From positions 86,085,637 to 86,149,636 of the forward strand of contig NC_133534.1 in NCBI RefSeq assembly GCF_048544455.1: 64,000 nucleotides of DNA, given 5' to 3'. Numbering within the stretch: the first letter of the stretch is position 1; each line of letters begins with the position of its first letter. The DNA comes from Silene latifolia. Lineage: Eukaryota; Streptophyta; Magnoliopsida; Caryophyllales; Caryophyllaceae. Below the pieces are notes generated by a model. That model saw only the letters and a list, made by a program, of their open reading frames with translations, ran no database searches and was not told the origin of the DNA. Both the position numbers and the translations under genes were made by a program. Of the stretch, positions 1 through 11,814 are shown in pieces.

Positions 1-232
1 TAGTGTATTTATCAATATAAATTGTAGAAACCCTTGGCCTTTTCTCTAGGGAAAACCGGGTATGGAGGTGGTAAGGGCCAATGCATGGCTAAGATACTCT
101 TCACAAAAGCAACTAGGTGTGCATGGATATTAATTAGGTTTAATGATTATGCTTCTTATATAACATAAAACATAATACAAACCCCAACCTTCCCCATATA
201 TTTTTCGGTACATATGTTGTAAAATGGAAAGT
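1..232. other. AT-rich flank, nothing recognised
   Basis: No coding frame, RNA gene or clear repeat boundary is visible. It adjoins a degraded Copia-type LTR fragment and is probably more element debris. Confidence 0.4.
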
Positions 233-832
233 CCATTTTACAATTTATTTTTCAATTTGTCACATGTAACATGTTCCATGACATTATGTGTATAAAATGT
301 ATTTTTAACAATTAAAAATCAACATATTAATAAAATATGTCACTTATAAAATTAACCTAGTAATTCATAATTACTTGTACCGTAATGGGTTTCCGAATCA
401 TAAATTACAACATTCTGTATTTATAATAATTTATTCATTCCGTTTCAATTGTTTCCATAAACAATAATTTCATCTAAGTAATAAAACAATTTGATTACTT
501 AGACCGTATCTTATTTAATCGAATTACAATAAGATACGTCAATAATACTCACAAAATCGTCCGTCAATTTTAAGCAGTTTAATTAACCCGTATAGACATA
601 CGATCAATTAAATAATCAATTAAGAGTGTTACCCTTTAGGTATGACCTAAGGGGATCAACTGATCACCACCGTCGCACGACAGTAATGTCAAACTCTAGT
701 CAGCCAATCATTACCGATATGTGTGGACCAGTTGACTGTAAAATATTACATCCCACGTGTATTCTTAAAATGAGATTTAAACATGTGATCATCATGATCG
801 ACAGTTGTGATCGCATTATTGTCGGAAGACAC
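233..832 (-). mobile_element. Copia-type LTR fragment, minus orientation
   Basis: This AT-rich stretch follows the same order of blocks as the left LTR of C1 (33495-34805): a 'tccattttac' block, 'tcacatgt', AT-rich spacers, the 'aacaataa' block, the 'ggggatcaactgatcaccacc' region and finally 'gtgatcgcattattg'. It is a diverged relative, lacks the terminal 'cccaaca', and is joined head-to-head to a plus-oriented piece at about 833. No target-site duplication is visible. Confidence 0.55.
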
Positions 833-960
833 AAATCAATTATATATAGTCAACTGACCAACATTAATCGGTAACGATTGTCTTGCTAGAGTTTGACGTT
901 ACTGTCGTGGGACGGTGGTGGTTAGTTGATCCCTTAAGGTCACACCTTTTGGGCACCTTT
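640..960. repeat. Fold-back of two opposed Copia LTR ends
   Basis: The left arm (about 650-722) and right arm (about 860-945) are imperfect reverse complements built from the same LTR block, for example 'gacagtaatgtcaaactcta' on the left against 'tagagtttgacgttactgtc' on the right. Single copies of the same block occur in the C1 LTRs (near 34650 and 49190) and at about 61460. Transcripts across 640-960 would be able to form a long hairpin. Confidence 0.75.
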
Positions 961-1192
961 TGATTCAAATCTCCATTAAAACATCGTAACTAAAGACAAA
1001 TATGAATTTGCTTCTAAAACCTCATATGAACCATTGGTAAAGATTTTTTTTGTGAAAAGTGTAGATAGAAGTTATTCATTATCAAAAAGGCTTTTGATTA
1101 TTGACTAACATGTCTAATTACAATGGATAGTTATTCATATACTTAATTGAATTAAGTACTTTGAAACATTAAATTGTTTTGGTAACTAGATT
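961..1192. other. Unassigned AT-rich sequence
   Basis: No coding potential or family signature was recognised. It separates the plus-oriented LTR block ending near 960 from the candidate LTR starting at 1193. Confidence 0.4.
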
Positions 1193-3015
1193 TGTTGGAA
1201 ATCAAAATTGACCAAAATACAGCAACCACTTTAATGAAAGTTTTAAGACTAAACAAATGAATGAAGAGCAGTCTTCATGAATTTCAATTTTGCTTCTCTT
1301 AGCAAAGATTCATTGAAATGAGTGGGAGCATTCTCTTAAACCGTTAAGAAAAGGATGAGGTTTAAAGAAGTAAAATTAGAATGGAATTTATACAAGGTAA
1401 TGTTAAAAGTAAAGTTATTGAGAATAACGATACTAAACCTATCAATCCCGACCGATAAAGTTTCCATTGTCTTAAATTGTTGGACGCTAGAAAGGAAACT
1501 ACCCCAAATTATTAAAGAATAAGAAAGTTAGTTGTGGGACATCTAATAAGACTTAGTTCTTTATTTATTTGATTGACATAAGTTTTGCTAGTACCACTTC
1601 GTCAATATTAGAAACCGATGGTGGTATTCATCATTGTAATTGATACATAGGATGATTAGAATATGACGACTAGCAACACCTAAAGCATGATGCCCTTATC
1701 TGTAAAGTTGATTAATTGTATGACGATACAAGTTGATCAATTTCTTAAAATTGAACAATTCAATTGTGAGAGAGAATATTATTTCTTAAGGTAATGAGAT
1801 TAAATAAGATTTATATTAGTAATAAAAATGTTTTATTACTAAAATTGTTTATTGTTTGAGAAACAATAAAGATGAGAATGAATGGTTAATTATAATTACA
1901 AGATGTTGTGAATTATAATTAAATGACCCATTTTATTTATGTGATCAAGTATCACTAGTCAATTTGTTATATGTAATTTAATTAATTTATTAAATGATAT
2001 TTATGTGATAAATATGCATCAAATTAATTAATAACATGTATTATACTCGTGTGACATATTGTGTGACAAATGACAAATTGACAAAATAAAATGGTAGTCC
2101 ATTTTATGGAAGTGGACCGAAATGGAGGGAGGTATAATGCATTATGGTTGATTTATTTTATGTGATAAAATAGAGCTAATCATACCTATAGCATGATAGC
2201 CTTACACACCTATTTCTTGTGTAGACCAAAAAGCATAAAGTAAGATGTCATCCTTGGCATTTGTGGCTCTCCAACCGCGCTCCCTCCTTCATTTTTAGAG
2301 AGAATTAGTTCCCTTATTTCATTCTTACACATCACATGCAAAAGTTTATGCATTATTCTCTCTTCTCTCTTTAATCTTCATCTAAAATATGAGAAGATTC
2401 AATCAAATTGTTCAAATCAAATTACTAATATTATTAATGTAATATATGAGTATTAGTAATCAATTTTAAAGTAAACTACTAAACTAATATCTAGCTAATA
2501 TTATTTAGTGGAGATAAGGGATAATCTTGGGTGCAATCAAGAGGAGTGGCTTCTATACTTGAAGTCTTTTGAGGATCATCCTAACATATGAAAGCTCAAG
2601 AACAAGTGAGCTAGGAGACTTCACTTGTGCCCAAAATGAGAAGATTCAATCAAATTGTTCAAATCAAATTACTAATATTATTAATGTAATATATGAGTAT
2701 TAGTAATCAATTTTAAGGTAAACTACTAAACTAATATCTAGCTAATATTATTTAGTGGGGATAAGGGATAATCTTGGGTGCAATCAAGAGGAGTGGCTTC
2801 TATACTTGAAGTCTTTTGAGGATCATCCTAACATATGAAAGCTCAAGAACAAGTGAGCTAGGAGACTTCACTTGTGCCCAAAATGGCCGAAAATAGATGG
2901 TGAGAAATTGGTTGTTCTCATCTCCTTTTATTAAGTTTTCATGCATAAGATCCTTAAGTTTTTATGACTAAACTTTAAACTAAAATATGTGATATTTAAA
3001 ATAAGATTTCCAACA
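1193..3015 (+). mobile_element. Candidate Copia-type LTR abutting Tat pol
   Basis: The segment starts TGTTGGAAATC and ends GATTTCCAACA, an 11-bp inverted terminal match typical of LTR ends. Its middle (about 1700-2500) follows the block order of the plus-oriented C1-family LTR at 61540-62400. The 5-bp flanks differ (AGATT against GGGAC), so it is not a simple solo LTR with an intact target-site duplication. The right edge cuts directly into Tat pol at 3016. It contains the 247-bp tandem duplication at 2391-2884. It may be the right LTR of an element extending off the window or a rearranged relic. Confidence 0.45.
2391..2884 (+). repeat. 247-bp tandem duplication inside an LTR
   Basis: Positions 2391-2637 are repeated at 2638-2884. 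I see two mismatches between the copies (aaagtaaac/aaggtaaac and gtggagat/gtggggat), so the duplication is recent relative to the divergence of the surrounding LTR family. Confidence 0.93.
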
Positions 3016-5262
3016 GGGACGATGACTGTCAAAAGGTGTTTGACAGGATCAAGGAAATACTAGCCAAGCCACCAGTGCTAATGCCTCCCCAACGAGATCA
3101 ACCTCTTGGTTTATATCTCACGATAACCGATGCAGCCATGGGGGCGATGCTCACAAAAACTTTTGGGAAAGAAGAAAGAGCTATCTACTACCTTAGTAAG
3201 AAGTTCTTGGAATATGAGTGTAAATACACACCTCTCGAAAAGACATGCCTCGCTCTTGTGTGGGCAACAAAGAAGCTACGCCACTACATGCTTAGCTACT
3301 CCGTCAAGGTATATTCCAAAATGGATCCCGTCAAATACCTCTTCGAGAAACCCGATCTCAACGGACGTTTGGCAAAATGGACCCTAATGCTCTCAGAATT
3401 CGATCTCAAATACGTACCTCTGAAGGTCATAAAGGGATGCGCCGTTGTCGAATTCTTCACATACAATCCAATCAACGACACCCAAGCAATAGACATGTGG
3501 TCATTTCCAGACGAGGATATCCTACAAACCAGTGTAGACTCTTGGGATCTTTATTTTGATGGAGCGTCAAATCTAAGAGGATTCTGAATAGGAGTGTTGC
3601 TCATTTCTCCTGAAGGCGAGCATACACCACTTTCTGTCAAACTCAACTTCGACGTGACGAATAACGCAGCGGAATATGAAGCTTGCCTAATTGGTCTACA
3701 AGAAGCAGTAAGTTTAGGCATCAAGAATCTTCGAATTCACGGGGACTCCTCCTTGATCATTAACTAAATTACGGGATCTTGGAAAATTCGAAGGGAAAGT
3801 CTAGCACCCTATCAGGCTAGGATACATCAAGTTGCCCAATTCTTCGATCAAGTCACCTATTGACACCTACCTCGTGAAGAGAATCAGTTTACAGACGCTC
3901 TTGCAAAACTTACATCCTTGATTAATATGCCAGACAACATGGTATAAATGCCTATGCATTGAACGATGGTCAGAACCAGCCTATGTATACCAAATTACAG
4001 ATGAAGAAGAAAGTCTAGGGGAACCTTGGTTCCAAGCCATCCTAAACTTCAAGCTCAATGGTACATATCCACAAGATATGGATAATAGGGGACAATGCGC
4101 CATACACCTAATAGCCTCTCAATACCTTCTCATGCAAGAAGAATTGTACAAACGGACACCTCTTGGTGTAGTTTTGTGTTGCCTCGATCATCCACATGCA
4201 CAAAAAGTGATGGAAGGAGTTCACGATGGAGAATACGGTCCTCACATGAGTGGGCCCATGATGGCCAAGAAAATCACGCGTCTAGGATACTACTGGACGA
4301 CTATGGAGGCAGATTGTATTAAATACGTCAGACATTGCCATAATTGCCAAATCTTCTGGAATGTGCAACACGTCCCTCCCTCACTGCTTTACACCATGAC
4401 CTCTCCTTGGTTGTTTTCTGCTTGTGGAATTGACGTCACTGGGAAGATCACTCCACCTGGAACACGAGGTCATTGCTTCATTTTGGTAGCTATCGACTAT
4501 TTTACCAAATGGGTCGAGGCAGCATCCTATACTGCTCTTACGGCTAAGCATGTGGCAAAGTTCATACAAACCAATATCATCTATCGATACGGTTGCCCGC
4601 ATGAGATCATTAGTGACAATGGGTCACATTTCCAAGCCGAAGCTGCACAATTGCTAGCCAAATACAAAATCAAGCACCACCATTCCTCGTCTTATAGACC
4701 TCAAACTAATGGCGCGGTAGAGGCAGCTAACAAGAATGTCGTCATGATCCTCAAGAAAATGATCGACAATTATCGAGATTGGCCTAGCAAAATACCTTTC
4801 GCGCTATGGAGTTATCGCACATCAGTTAGGACACCCACTGGGGTTACTTCTTTCTTTCTAACCTATGGCATGGAAGCTGTGCAACCTGTCGAACTAGAAA
4901 TCCCGTCTTTACTCATCTTACTTGAAAGTCAAATAACAGAAGCTGAATGGAATAGAGATAGATATGAAGAACTCGTCCTCTTGGATGAACGAAGATTGCG
5001 AGCATTACATAATGTGCAAACATATCAGGCACGTATCAACCGAGCCTTCAATAAACGGGTTAAGCCCAGGAACATCAAAGAAGGAGATTTGGTGCTCAAA
5101 TCAGTCAGAGCTCTTCTACCAGTCGATACACGGGGAAAGTTTAAACCCAATTGGGTCGGACCTTTCCTAGTCAAGTCCATACTCTCGGGGGGTGCATTTA
5201 GGATTACAGACCTAGATGGGAATGAATTTGCTAACCCAACTAACCTCGACCAACTAAAATGA
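3016..5262 (+). pseudogene. pol: Tat pol fragment: RNase H, archaeal-type RNase H, integrase
   Basis: The fragment begins in the connection after reverse transcriptase (DDCQKVFDRIKE), then RNase H with ITDAAMGAML and the YYLSKKF block. Next is a second RNase H (WDLYFDGASNLRGF...NNAAEYEACLIGL...HGDSSLI), diagnostic of Tat. Integrase follows: an N-terminal zinc-binding region ending CHNC, catalytic Asp in CGIDVTGKI, Asp in IISDNGSHF and Glu in TNGAVEAANK. From 4078 the integrase frame is open for 394 codons to the stop at 5260. Upstream it is broken: TGA at 3585 within the second RNase H, a TAA at the Gln position of 'IN*ITGSW', further stops, and a frameshift near 3950. Product would have been element reverse transcription and integration; it is dead here. 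Confidence 0.88.
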
Positions 5263-5976
5263 TACTACCCTTAGTATAGGACATAAACGCGCCTCGCGTA
5301 AACACCCACGTGCCAATCATGCGACACGAAATAAAAATGGCTCTTGGCCCGCTGGAAGAAAGCTTATGTCACCATACTCTTGCATTTTGGCATTTCGACA
5401 TCTTCATATCATCAAATAAATTGAGTTGTATTTTAGGAGTAAGTAAAGCTTATGCTTATTTTCTAAAAAGTTCATTACAAGCTCTTGCTTCGAACAATTA
5501 TTCTTTTACATTTATTTGAACTACGCCCAGGGTTTGATTTCATTTTTTTTAATGAATACGTAGGCAATCTTTCCCAGGATACAACCCATTTTTTATTTAA
5601 TGTAAATAGAAGGACATTTGCATTTGCATTTGAAATTCGACAAGAATAATAAAATGAAATCATAATAGTTTCTTAACTAATTAATCTTTTATTCATTTGT
5701 TCCATAAATAATAATAATATTTCAAATAATATAAAATGCTGAAAATGAATGCTAGGCTAGGATTCTAAAAACCCCGCCGTTTATTACAACTTAAATAATA
5801 TTAAAAAATATTAATAATAAATGACTAAGGCTATTCTTCCATTTTCCCTTTGCATTTGTCACCCTTGTAATACTTATTGTCTCGACCACGAGCCGGGCGC
5901 TCTTGTGCTATCTCCGACCTAATCACCAAAGATCTCTCTCGCGGTCTAGCCTTGCCATTTTGATCCATCGCCATCT
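5263..5976. other. Spacer between pol end and antisense gene end
   Basis: AT-rich sequence without a supported gene. It is the convergent 3' region of T pol (plus) and the DUF7745-like gene (minus). Short frames here show no family match. Confidence 0.5.
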
Positions 5977-7365
5977 CTACGACAGAAGCGGTCTTCGGTT
6001 TTTCGACGGATGAACGACTCGGAATCCGGCCTCTTCTTCCTCCTCAGTCAAGTACTTCTGGTTCTCCTTTGATACCTCACGAATTTTGTAGTCAACAGGC
6101 TCATGTTTCCTCAATTTCTCGCACTCTTCAGGAGTGCCAGCCTTCCTCCATTGCAAGTATGAGTCAGATACCCATAAAGAGCCAACAGAAACTGGTATAA
6201 ACCAGATGTTCCTCTGAGCCCACCTGATTGCCCATTCCCGAAAAATCTCTGTAGTATGTGCCAATGCAGTTTGAGGGGCGGTGTCAAGCTTCGGAATCTT
6301 CTGCTTGAGGCCCACTTACCTCATCAACCTCTCCGGATAAATGCAAATCATGAATTCCAAACCCGGAATATGAAATGACCGTGTCAGGTCCAAAGATGAG
6401 ACTACGGTGACTAACCCGAGATGTTACCACGGCACGATCCACGGGATTGGAGGACCTCCTTCATTCTTCAATTTATTTTACCAGTAATTGCAAACTCGAG
6501 TGAAGTCCACCATGTAGAGCCTAGTTCTCATTGCAATCGATCGAGCATGATATCCTGGCACATTAATTGAGACCTCGATCAATCGCAGCCGTTCCATCAG
6601 CCAAACCTGCAAAAGAAGACGAGAATTAAATACCCTTTCATCAACCAAAACAAAAAAAAAACAAAAAAAAAATGTCAAGAACAAAAAAAACGGTTGACAT
6701 ATATGAAAAAAAAAAAGAAAGTGGGTTCTTACCTGTAGAATGATGGGACTTCCCAAATAAGGAAGCTCGCGGTTGGCCTTTCTGTTATCAAAACCAAGAA
6801 TGGTCTCTCCTAAAACTAGGCATGCTGGGCTCTTGCGCAGCTCCATTTGTTCCACTAGGCTTAGAAAACGAGGATCCCCTCTCATCTCCTTGTCAACATG
6901 CCCTTGAAGGACATAGCAGTGAAGTATATAAAACTCGAAGGCTCTGCGCCTCACAACATAAGAAATAGAAGGGTCCTCCCTATTTATAAATTGGTCAATA
7001 AAGTCAAACATATGGACTCCTCTCGAGGTCACGAGACGGTCCACCTCAGCCTTGGTCAATCCGAGCAAGTCTCTAAATTCACTTTTATACCCTTGAGAGC
7101 TAAGAGGTATAGCGGGTGCATTCTCCGGGTCCCATCCTCCAATAGCAGCTATTTCTTCAGGGAAAGGACAAATATCGCCTCCAGAAAAGGCAAACACATG
7201 AACATTTGAGTCCCAATACTCAAGTCAGGCATCCAAGAAAGGCTTAACAATTTTCACTAATTTGAGACTCAAGATCGATCCCAAATTAAAAGCACCCATG
7301 TCATGTTTCTCAACATTCGTGAACTCGTTTGTCCACTCCTTAAGACGGTTTTCAAAAGCATCCAT
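5977..7365 (-). pseudogene. Antisense DUF7745-like gene of element T, one intron
   Basis: The start ATG is at 7365-7363 (MDAFENRLKEW). A TGA interrupts the frame just before the conserved GGDICPFPEEIAAIGGWD stretch, which I recognise as DUF7745-like, a plant family related to mobile-domain proteins. Exon 1 ends CAG at 6733; the intron 6732-6607 has GTAAGAA at its start and CTTTTGCAG at its end with a pyrimidine-rich interior. Exon 2 resumes VWLMERLRLIE and continues through TAA at 6478, other stops and a frameshift into QKIPKLDTAPQ...SDSYLQWRKAGTPEEC...VDYKIREVS, stopping at 5977. It lies antisense to pol, with its own TATA box and a dyad array upstream. The function of the family is unknown to me. 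It is clearly inactive. The family assignment is from memory of motifs, not a search. Confidence 0.75.
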
Positions 7366-7453
7366 GATTTTGAAATTTTTATGAAGATATGGGAGTTTTT
7401 GTGTGATAGACGGAATAAAGATGAAGGAATTGTGTGAATAAAAGCTTCCCCGA

Positions 7454-7470
7454 GGTCTCTATTTATACTA
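7454..7470 (-). promoter_or_regulatory. TATA region of the antisense DUF7745-like gene
   Basis: On the minus strand this reads TAGTATAAATAGAGACC, about 90 bp upstream of the ATG at 7365. The T LTR has the same 17-mer with one change at 52934-52950. The dyad array 7519-7594 lies just upstream. Confidence 0.7.
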
Positions 7471-7518
7471 AACGCTATTTCCTAATTTCTGTCGAGATCT
7501 GATCAGTTGGGTAAATGG

Positions 7519-7594
7519 CGCAGCATCTGCTGCGCCTCTTTGTAGAGTCGCAGCTCTTGCTGCGCCTCTTCGAAGAGTCGCAGCTCTTGATGCG
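7519..7594. promoter_or_regulatory. T-type dyad array, three sites at 30-bp spacing
   Basis: Sites start at 7519, 7549 and 7579, exactly 30 bp apart. The first is a perfect dyad, CGCAGCA-TC-TGCTGCG; the others are CGCAGCT-CT-TGCTGCG and CGCAGCT-CT-TGATGCG. Each is followed by GCCTCTT. The array is 50-140 bp upstream of the TATA box at 7454-7470. The same motif recurs at 51423-51468 and three times in the T LTR. Confidence 0.85.
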
Positions 7595-7599
7595 CCTCT

Positions 7600-8280
7600 T
7601 CCCCATGCTGTTTTCCGTGATTTTCATATTTGGATCTTTCCTAATTTGATTTTGCTATTATTTCCTATTCCTATAGGGTAATATTTTGGTAATTCCGCCA
7701 AATTACCATGTTTTATGTTTCCTAATTCTTCGGGTTCGCTTTTCAAGACGAACTCGACATTTTCGTCAAACGAGCACACTTACCCATTTTATTGTATATT
7801 CTTTTTTTAGGGGAATCATTTCACTCCTCGATTTCAATACATTTCACACTTCTACATTTCTTTTTAAGTTTTTTTAGAGGGTAGCCCTCCCTACCGTCCG
7901 GTCATTTTTTGCTCAATTTTTGGGCATTTTTTGTGCGTTTTCTACTCATTTTTGTCAGTTTTTGCTTATTTTCGGTCATTTTTTTTTACTTTTTTCTCAT
8001 TTTGCGCCAATTTACGCCATCTATACGCTATGAATTTTACGTGTAAATTCTATGTAAATTTCGGCAGCATGACAGCACAAAACGTCACCTACTAAACCTG
8101 TTTTTAAGCTAACCTTTAGGAACAACCAGCAACAAAGGCACTCAGGCCATCATATATACAACCAAAATGCGATATATACATCAAACTGGGGGCTCTCGCC
8201 CAAAACAGGTCCGAAAAGTCCAAAACGAAGTCCAAAATGTACAAAGTATATACAAGACAACAACAAAAAAGGGAAAGCAG
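7600..8280. other. T-rich spacer between two antisense genes
   Basis: The stretch is rich in T with repeated 'ttttgctcatttt'-like words. No gene is supported. It contains the upstream flank of the DUF7745-like gene and the 3' flank of the PMD gene. Confidence 0.5.
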
Positions 8281-8875
8281 CTACTCCTGGTCGCCACTCA
8301 GCTCAACTACGGTCGCCTCGAGAGTAGCGATCTCAGCGTCCCTGACCTCCAACTCCCTCAACAGACGAGTTGTCTCCTCTTGGGACTGCGCCAGCTCGCG
8401 CTCCAGGTCACGCTCTCTCTGCATACAAATGATGGAGAAATGCTTCATTTCAATCATTTCAAAACAAAAATGCGGGAAATTACAATAAAAATTCGAAATA
8501 TCAATGAAATGAAATAAGTAAGAGAATGAGAGGTTCATACCTGTCGTCCTCGGCCACCTGCTAGTGCCTCGATGGCCGTGGCTCGCAGCCGGTTAGCCGT
8601 CCTCCACAGCGCCATGTACTGAGACGGTGCCACCTGCATTCGAATACAAATAAGGTTCAAAAGGAACGAACGCATTCTTATGCAATGAAAAACAATAAAG
8701 GCAGTCAAAACTGGGGGCTTACCCTCCTCACTAAGTGTTGCCACTCCACCAAACCGGCATCCGTCACCTCCTTGCTGAAGTCGCGAATCTCCGAGATCAT
8801 CGTCATCCCCACTTCGTCAGTGTACTCGAGCGTCTCTGGAAAATCTGGGGGCTCGACGCCTGCCACCTCGATCTC
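8281..8875 (-). pseudogene. PMD gene exons 6-8 (3' end)
   Basis: Exon 6 (8875-8723, 51 codons, EIEVAGVEPPDFPETLEY...) follows a TATAG acceptor that lies 5 bp from the B2 insertion. Exon 7 (8633-8541, 31 codons, VAPSQYMALWRTANRL...) and exon 8 (8418-8281, 45 codons plus TAG) follow with canonical splice sites. These three exons have no stops. The C-terminal exon is strongly predicted by eye to be a coiled coil, with alternating E/R/L. This suggests the full-length protein oligomerises or binds a partner. Confidence 0.72.
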
Positions 8876-8879
8876 CTAT

Positions 8880-8884
8880 AAGGT
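8880..8884. repeat. Target-site duplication AAGGT, left of B2
   Basis: AAGGT here matches AAGGT at 32962-32966 immediately after the right end of B2. Confidence 0.9.
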
Positions 8885-9898
8885 TAATGGTAGAAGCGAG
8901 TCGTTGTTCACTCCATCAAACACATTTATATTCTCAACAAACAACTAGTTAGTGGTTAATTCGAGGTTGATCCATGGGACGGTGTGCTTTGGGTTCTAAG
9001 TCTATCTATCTCAATTTATGCTAGTGTCACAATTGATTTGGGTTTGTAGTTTTGTTCTAGACTAATGCAAGCAATAAAGTAAAACAAGCAATAAAAGGAG
9101 ATGAAGATGTAAACAAATGACTAAAAGTGCTAGGATATCATGGGTTCATAGAGGATTCATGGGAGTAGACCATACAAACATGTTCTCAATTGTATGCAAG
9201 CGTTTATTTTTGTAATGGGATCGAGTTGGTGTATAAGCTTACAATCCCTAAGAAGGTTTGGGTCCCGAAGCCGAATCTATTAGATTGTACAACACCTACA
9301 AGTCGACTTAATCCTTCCTATTCAACTTTATTCATGGTCTAATGAAGCTCGAGTTGGTTTATATGCTTACAAACCTCATTAAAGAGATTGGTGATGGGTA
9401 AAAATGCAAGGATTAATAGGCTCGCATTTCATCAAACATAACATGTGCATAAGTTGAAATCACCACAAGCAAGCAAATTAATTATTGAAAACATGTTAGA
9501 TTAAGCATGAATCATTCCCCATTTTTGTTTCCCTTAATTCCCCATTAATCCTAGCTAAAGGACTACTCACTCATGATCAAGTTTAACATGTTAATAAGGT
9601 TGTCAATCATACTAACAAATCAAAACATGATGAATAAATGATGTGATAAACAATAATTAAACAAGAGTAAAAGGGATTATACCTATTTAAGATGATCCAA
9701 ATAATAAAGCAAAGAATAAAAGAAGAGAACTTGATTGATTCATGAAGAGTTGTCAATTCTCCAATAATAACCCAATAATCTTCAATTACCCAATAATAAT
9801 AAACTTGAACAATGATTAAGGAAAGATTAATATGTAATTTTATGGAATGATTGGGATTGATCTATTTTTAATCTACTCCTAATCTAATCTAAGGAAGG
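8885..9898 (-). repeat. B2 left (3') LTR, first part
   Basis: It matches 31349-32325 nearly base for base (tcactccatcaaacac, the 'aggatatcatgggttcata' block and others). The outer end reads TA instead of the usual TG. It is interrupted at 9898 by B1 and resumes at 21031. Confidence 0.88.
9894..9898. repeat. Target-site duplication GAAGG, left of B1
   Basis: GAAGG is repeated at 21026-21030 right after B1. Confidence 0.92.
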
Positions 9899-11674
9899 TG
9901 ATGTGACCATAATTAGAGCATATTTAGTCCCCGAATTAGCCTTGTTCCCATGCTTTTTAGTGCATATTTGGGTCATTTATTGTCTTTAGTTCTTTGTTTT
10001 GCATATTCTTTGAGGTTTTGTGTCCTTGGTAGGAAAGGAGTGCAAACCTTGCATTTTCATGGCAAAATGAGGCTAAATTGATTGAATTCAATGACCAAGC
10101 ATCAAGGAGAGACAAGATTAGAAGGCCTTTGTACATACTATAGTAGATGGTCAATGATGAGAAAAGATCCTTGCATCCCCGAGGAAATCCTCAAGGATTT
10201 TATGAAGAAATAGGAAGAAAAGAAGAAGGAATAAAACTGTTTGACAATCCGTGCGAATTGCCCTGAAGACGCCCGTCCCTCACCCACAATCCGAGCGTCT
10301 TCCTCCACAAGACGCCCGGGCAAAAGCTCCACAAGACGCCCGTCTTCCCCTCTGGACGCCCGTCCAGAAGCTCCCAAATCCGCCCGTCCCATGCCAAAGA
10401 CGCCCGGATTCCCAGACAGTACTTTCGTCTTCTATAAGCTTCAAGGAAGGATGCGCATCTTTTTCTATGACCGGCGAAAAAGGGACCGGAGTCTCCCTAG
10501 AGACCGGCGATTCCTCAAGGACTTAATCGTCATTTAAGCCCTTAGTAAACCCTAATTTATGTACCTAATCCCCACTATAAATACCCCATTAGTCTATTTA
10601 GAAGAGTAGGTTCTTCTTAGCAATCTTTAGTGTAGTTAATATCAATCAAATCTCTCTTTAATCTTGTAATCAACATTTAATCAAGTTTTAATACAAGTTT
10701 TATTTCCTTAATCTCTCTCTTGTTCATCCTTTATTTTGGGTAATTGAAGATAATTTGCGTTATTATTGGGAGATTTACAACCTTCCAATCAAGCATCAAG
10801 TACTTCTATTATTCTTTGCTTTATTATTGGAATCATTAGTAGGTATAATTCTCTTAATCCCTTTTTAATTATTGTTAATCATCTTCATTTATTCATTATG
10901 TTTTACTTTGTTGGTATGATTGACAACCTTGCTAGCATGTTCAACATGATAATGAGTGAGTAGTTTCCTTAGCTAGGGTTAATGGGTAATTAGGAGAAAC
11001 CAACATGGGGAATGATTCATGCTTAAATTAATATGCTTTCATAGTTTATTTGCTTGTTTTTTGTGATCTCAACTTATGCACATGTTATGTTTGATGAAAT
11101 GTGAGACTATGAATCCTTGCATTTTTTACCCATCACCTATCTTTTCAATGAGACTTGTAAGACATAAACCAACTCGAGTCTCATTAGACCATGCATATTG
11201 TTGAGTAGGGAAGATTAAGTCTACTTGTAGGTGTTGTACAATCTAATCGATTCGGCTCCGGGACCCAAACTTTCCTAGGATTGTAAGATATAAACCAACT
11301 CGATCCATCACAACAATAATTGCTTGCTTATAATTTGAGAATATGTTTGTATGATCAATTCCCATGAATCCCCTATGACCCCATGACACCCTAGTGCCTT
11401 TTATCAATTGTTTACACCCCTTTTAATTCATCTTGCTTGTTTACTTTCATTGCTATTTAGTTTAATGATCTTCTACTTCAAACCCCAATTGTGACACCCT
11501 TAGACACCACTAGTTGCAATAGAAATCTCATCTCAATTCCCGTCCCTTGGGATCCGACCTTTACTTGCCTCTTTACTAATTGTAGAGTTGTTGGTGAAGT
11601 TATAAATTGTGTTTTGGTCTAGGTGCTCCTAACGACAAGGACTGAAAACTAAACCCCACGAGGGATCACGACCA
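9899..11674 (+). repeat. B1 5' LTR
   Basis: It starts TGATGTGACC and ends ACGACCA. It contains a seven-site dyad array (10267-10409) and a TATA-like CTATAAATACCCC near 10575, which probably drives the element transcript. Short open frames across 10138-10537 are by-products of the GC-rich dyad array and are not genes. Confidence 0.94.
10267..10409. promoter_or_regulatory. B-type dyad array in B1 LTR, seven sites
   Basis: Sites start at 10267, 10289, 10310, 10334, 10354, 10378 and 10398 (spacing 20-24 bp). Each is two 5-bp half-sites around a 2-bp centre: AGACG-CC-CGTCC, ATCCG-AG-CGTCT, AGACG-CC-CGTCT, GGACG-CC-CGTCC, AGACG-CC-CGGAT and variants. Half-sites CGTCT and CGGAT alternate freely. 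The array ends about 165 bp upstream of the TATA-like box. It is repeated at 19617-19759 in the 3' LTR. Confidence 0.85.
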
Positions 11675-11678
11675 AAAA

Positions 11679-11696
11679 TGGCGCAGTTGCCGGGGA
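11679..11696 (+). promoter_or_regulatory. B1 primer binding site
   Basis: TGGCGCAGTTGCCGGGGA starts 4 bp after the LTR end. It is one base off the usual Athila site TGGCGCCGTTGCCGGGGA, which pairs with tRNA-Asp. Confidence 0.88.
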
Positions 11697-11814
11697 CGGT
11701 GTTAACTTGATTTAGATTTTCTTGTATTGTTATTAGTTAAGTCTTTCTTTGCCTTGGGGAAGTAAAACTCCTCAAGGTTTGTTCTAATTATTTTCGAGTT
11801 GTTTGATATTTTGC

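Noticed and set aside
626-874. 82-codon plus-strand frame
   Set aside because: It lies across the LTR fold-back and has no protein features.
1193-3015. Solo LTR with target-site duplication
   Set aside because: Flanking pentamers AGATT and GGGAC do not match, so a clean solo-LTR origin is not supported.
7519-7594. Regular 30-bp repeats that superficially resemble a CRISPR array
   Set aside because: The units are direct degenerate copies without unique spacers, in plant retrotransposon DNA.
10138-10537. Overlapping open frames on both strands in the B1 LTR (also 19541-19850, 21136-21378, 32434-32676)
   Set aside because: They coincide with the GC-rich dyad arrays, repeat in every LTR copy, and show no protein family features.
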